Shown here one piece after another: positions 24,468-25,447 of a DNA stretch of 25,447 nucleotides. The stretch's first letter is position 1; each line of letters starts with the position of its first letter. Under the pieces are notes generated by a model. It searched no databases. It was not told where the DNA came from and saw only the letters and a list, made by a program, of their open reading frames with translations. Both the position numbers and the translations under genes were made by a program. The DNA comes from an uncultured Fidelibacterota bacterium (GTDB taxonomy: Bacteria > Fidelibacterota > Marinisomatia > Marinisomatales > UBA8229): positions 1 through 25,447 of the forward strand of contig CAJXJG010000005.1 in NCBI GenBank assembly GCA_913054425.1. Reading direction: 5' to 3'.

Positions 24468-24925
24468 GATTAGGATTAAGAAATGTACTTGTTAACATGA
24501 GTCATCGCCGTAGGGAATTTGTCTTCACTGATTTTGTTCAATGCTGATTGAGATAATTTTGTGGTCATTTTCACGATGGATAATAATAGAGATTGCCCTT
24601 CAACAACATCTTCTTTATTCAATAATCTTTTAATGGTTATAACATCTAAGCAGGATGAACATTCTAAAGCCGAACCCCTGGCTATTTCAAAATAACGTCT
24701 TCTGTCTTTTGGATAGGATTTACCATTACCTTCCGCCAGTTTTAATGGAACAGATATTGATGCTCTGTCAAGTTGATCAGCTATATTTTTATTTCTTCTG
24801 ATTCGGTTCCAAAGAGGATTTAACCACTCGATGAATTGTAATGATAATTGATATACTTCTAATTTTTCATGATTAAAATGTGTGTGGTTACTATTCAACA
24901 GGCGATCCTTTTCCGAATCCTAATC
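24468..24925. mobile_element. Putative S23 (four-helix-bundle) insertion bounded by inverted repeats
   Basis: The four-helix-bundle gene is enclosed by inverted repeats: GATTAGGATTAAGAAA (24468-24483) and TTTCCGAATCCTAATC (24910-24925). They are identical over the outer 10 nt and match at 14 of 16 in total. The left repeat contains the gene's stop codon. S23 genes are known from intervening sequences in 23S rRNA genes, whose ends are also complementary. Here the unit sits cleanly between two genes of an otherwise compact operon. That it moved as a unit is an inference; no target duplication is evident. Confidence 0.5.
24476..24898 (-). CDS. Four-helix-bundle protein (23S rRNA intervening-sequence/S23 family)
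   Basis: 140 residues with the S23 pattern: KLEVYQLSLQFIEWL in helix 1, NIADQLDRASISVPLKLAEGNGK (the QL-RA-S---N-AEG motif, with K in place of the common N), RRRYFEIARGSALECSSCLDV in helix 3, and a last helix LLLSIVKMTTKLSQSAL. Members form helical bundles (often pentamers) that bind nucleic acid; their job is not established. The start is TTG with AAGGA 7 nt upstream; there is no suitable ATG. It is flanked by inverted repeats and interrupts the operon of unknown membrane proteins, with no rRNA nearby. Confidence 0.88.
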   Translation of the reverse strand: MNSNHTHFNHEKLEVYQLSLQFIEWLNPLWNRIRRNKNIADQLDRASISVPLKLAEGNGKSYPKDRRRYFEIARGSALECSSCLDVITIKRLLNKEDVVEGQSLLLSIVKMTTKLSQSALNKISEDKFPTAMTHVNKYIS

Positions 24926-24936
24926 CGTTTCCGTAT

Positions 24937-25447
24937 CTATTCAGGATATTCATTCGTGGCGATTGACCATTTCTGCAAACTGGCAATTCGTTCTGTTTTC
25001 GAGTCAGGTAAAATAAACGGACGTCCCCGTCCATCAAGCAAGAGTCCTACCACGCCACCAAAAACTGTGGTTTCAATTGTTTCGCCCTTTCCGGCGCCAA
25101 TGTCCAATCCCCTTCCCGGCCTCAGGGTTGCTTTCACCGGTTCATACGGAACTTTAATCCGAAGAAGTTCCCCCGCTTTCAATTCATGGTGCTCCGACTT
25201 TCCTCCCGGTAAAATAAATTCAGCGGTCAACACCGTCATATTAGGTTTGATCTTTCCAACCGGGGCGATACAAGTCCCCAAGCGGATGAGACAATCCTTC
25301 TCAAAGACTTCAATCGCGGCTTTTCTGGCGTCTTCCTTTAAGTCCTCTTTATCAATATTGGCAAGGACTCCAAGCTGGGGCATCATGAAAATTGAGTCCA
25401 CAGCAAGCTGTGTAATCCCCTCCGGCAAAAAAGAATCAATAAGCATT
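24937..25447 (-). CDS. C-terminal part of a MutL (glutamate mutase L)-like protein, cut by window edge
   Basis: About 170 codons are visible and the frame is open to the right edge. The ATG at 25446 may be internal, so I treat the gene as partial. Visible features are FLPEGITQLAVDSIFMMPQLG, DCLIRLGTCIAPVGKIKPNM, a compact beta-rich stretch HELKAGELLRIKVPYEPVKA, and the ending LRPGRGLDIGAGKGETIE with FGGVVGLLLDGRGRPFILP. This ending resembles, from memory, the C-terminal extension of MutL/GlmL-like ASKHA-fold proteins that accompany uncharacterised membrane clusters in Chloroflexi. The nucleotide-binding half would lie outside the window. It heads the visible part of the membrane-protein operon. 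Confidence 0.55.
   Translation of the reverse strand, partial: MLIDSFLPEGITQLAVDSIFMMPQLGVLANIDKEDLKEDARKAAIEVFEKDCLIRLGTCIAPVGKIKPNMTVLTAEFILPGGKSEHHELKAGELLRIKVPYEPVKATLRPGRGLDIGAGKGETIETTVFGGVVGLLLDGRGRPFILPDSKTERIASLQKWSIATNEYPE

Noticed and set aside
1..25447. CRISPR array, prophage or insertion-sequence transposase
   Set aside because: No regularly spaced repeats, phage structural genes, integrase or transposase motifs were seen. The only mobile-like item is the S23 unit and the only dispersed repeat is the REP-like pair.

Overview
The window is AT-rich, densely packed bacterial chromosome, mostly minus-strand operons with very short or overlapping gene junctions. The sequence suggests a Gram-negative-type lineage of the Fibrobacteres-Chlorobi-Bacteroidetes/Marinimicrobia neighbourhood. 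The grounds are a C-terminal processing protease with the long C-terminal extension and GGGGI-PD motif common there, a vertebrate-type saccharopine route for lysine, and a ZapA-type division protein. This placement is an inference from gene content; no rRNA is present. None of the three tRNA genes encodes its CCA end.

Layout. (1) 1-1021: 5' part of a long-chain acyl-CoA synthetase, cut by the window edge. (2) 1022-1645: tRNA-Leu(CAA) with a candidate promoter and a perfect hairpin terminator, a REP-like palindromic repeat pair, and tRNA-Arg(CCG) on the other strand. (3) 1646-9652, minus strand: tRNA-Val(GAC), thrS, infC, rpmI, rplT, pheS, pheT, a small coiled-coil gene, zapA and folD, a translation/cell-division operon. 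The infC start is an in-frame AUC codon inside the end of thrS, with an ideal ribosome-binding site. (4) 9786-12754, minus: rsmI, tmk and ctpA, tightly coupled. (5) 12857-18630: a lysine (and possibly ornithine) degradation island with two arms. A class III aminotransferase and an ALDH7-type aminoadipate-semialdehyde dehydrogenase run leftward. A separate lysine-ketoglutarate reductase and saccharopine dehydrogenase, overlapping by 4 nt, run rightward from a shared 245-nt intergenic region. (6) 18627-25447, minus: a compact operon of largely uncharacterised genes. In transcription order these are the C-terminal part of a MutL (glutamate mutase L)-like protein, a four-helix-bundle (S23) gene bounded by inverted repeats, a barrel-sandwich/KOW-like soluble protein, a small protein, two bitopic and two polytopic membrane proteins in alternating order, and an unusually compact OppD-like ABC ATPase.

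How they fit together. The thrS-folD block supplies aminoacyl-tRNA synthetases, initiation factor, ribosomal proteins, division factors and one-carbon metabolism. The lysine island would convert lysine plus 2-oxoglutarate to saccharopine, then to aminoadipate semialdehyde plus glutamate, then to aminoadipate. The final block looks like a dedicated multi-subunit membrane complex with no assigned function. It is the most promising candidate here for an undescribed system. The S23 gene inside it looks like a later insertion.
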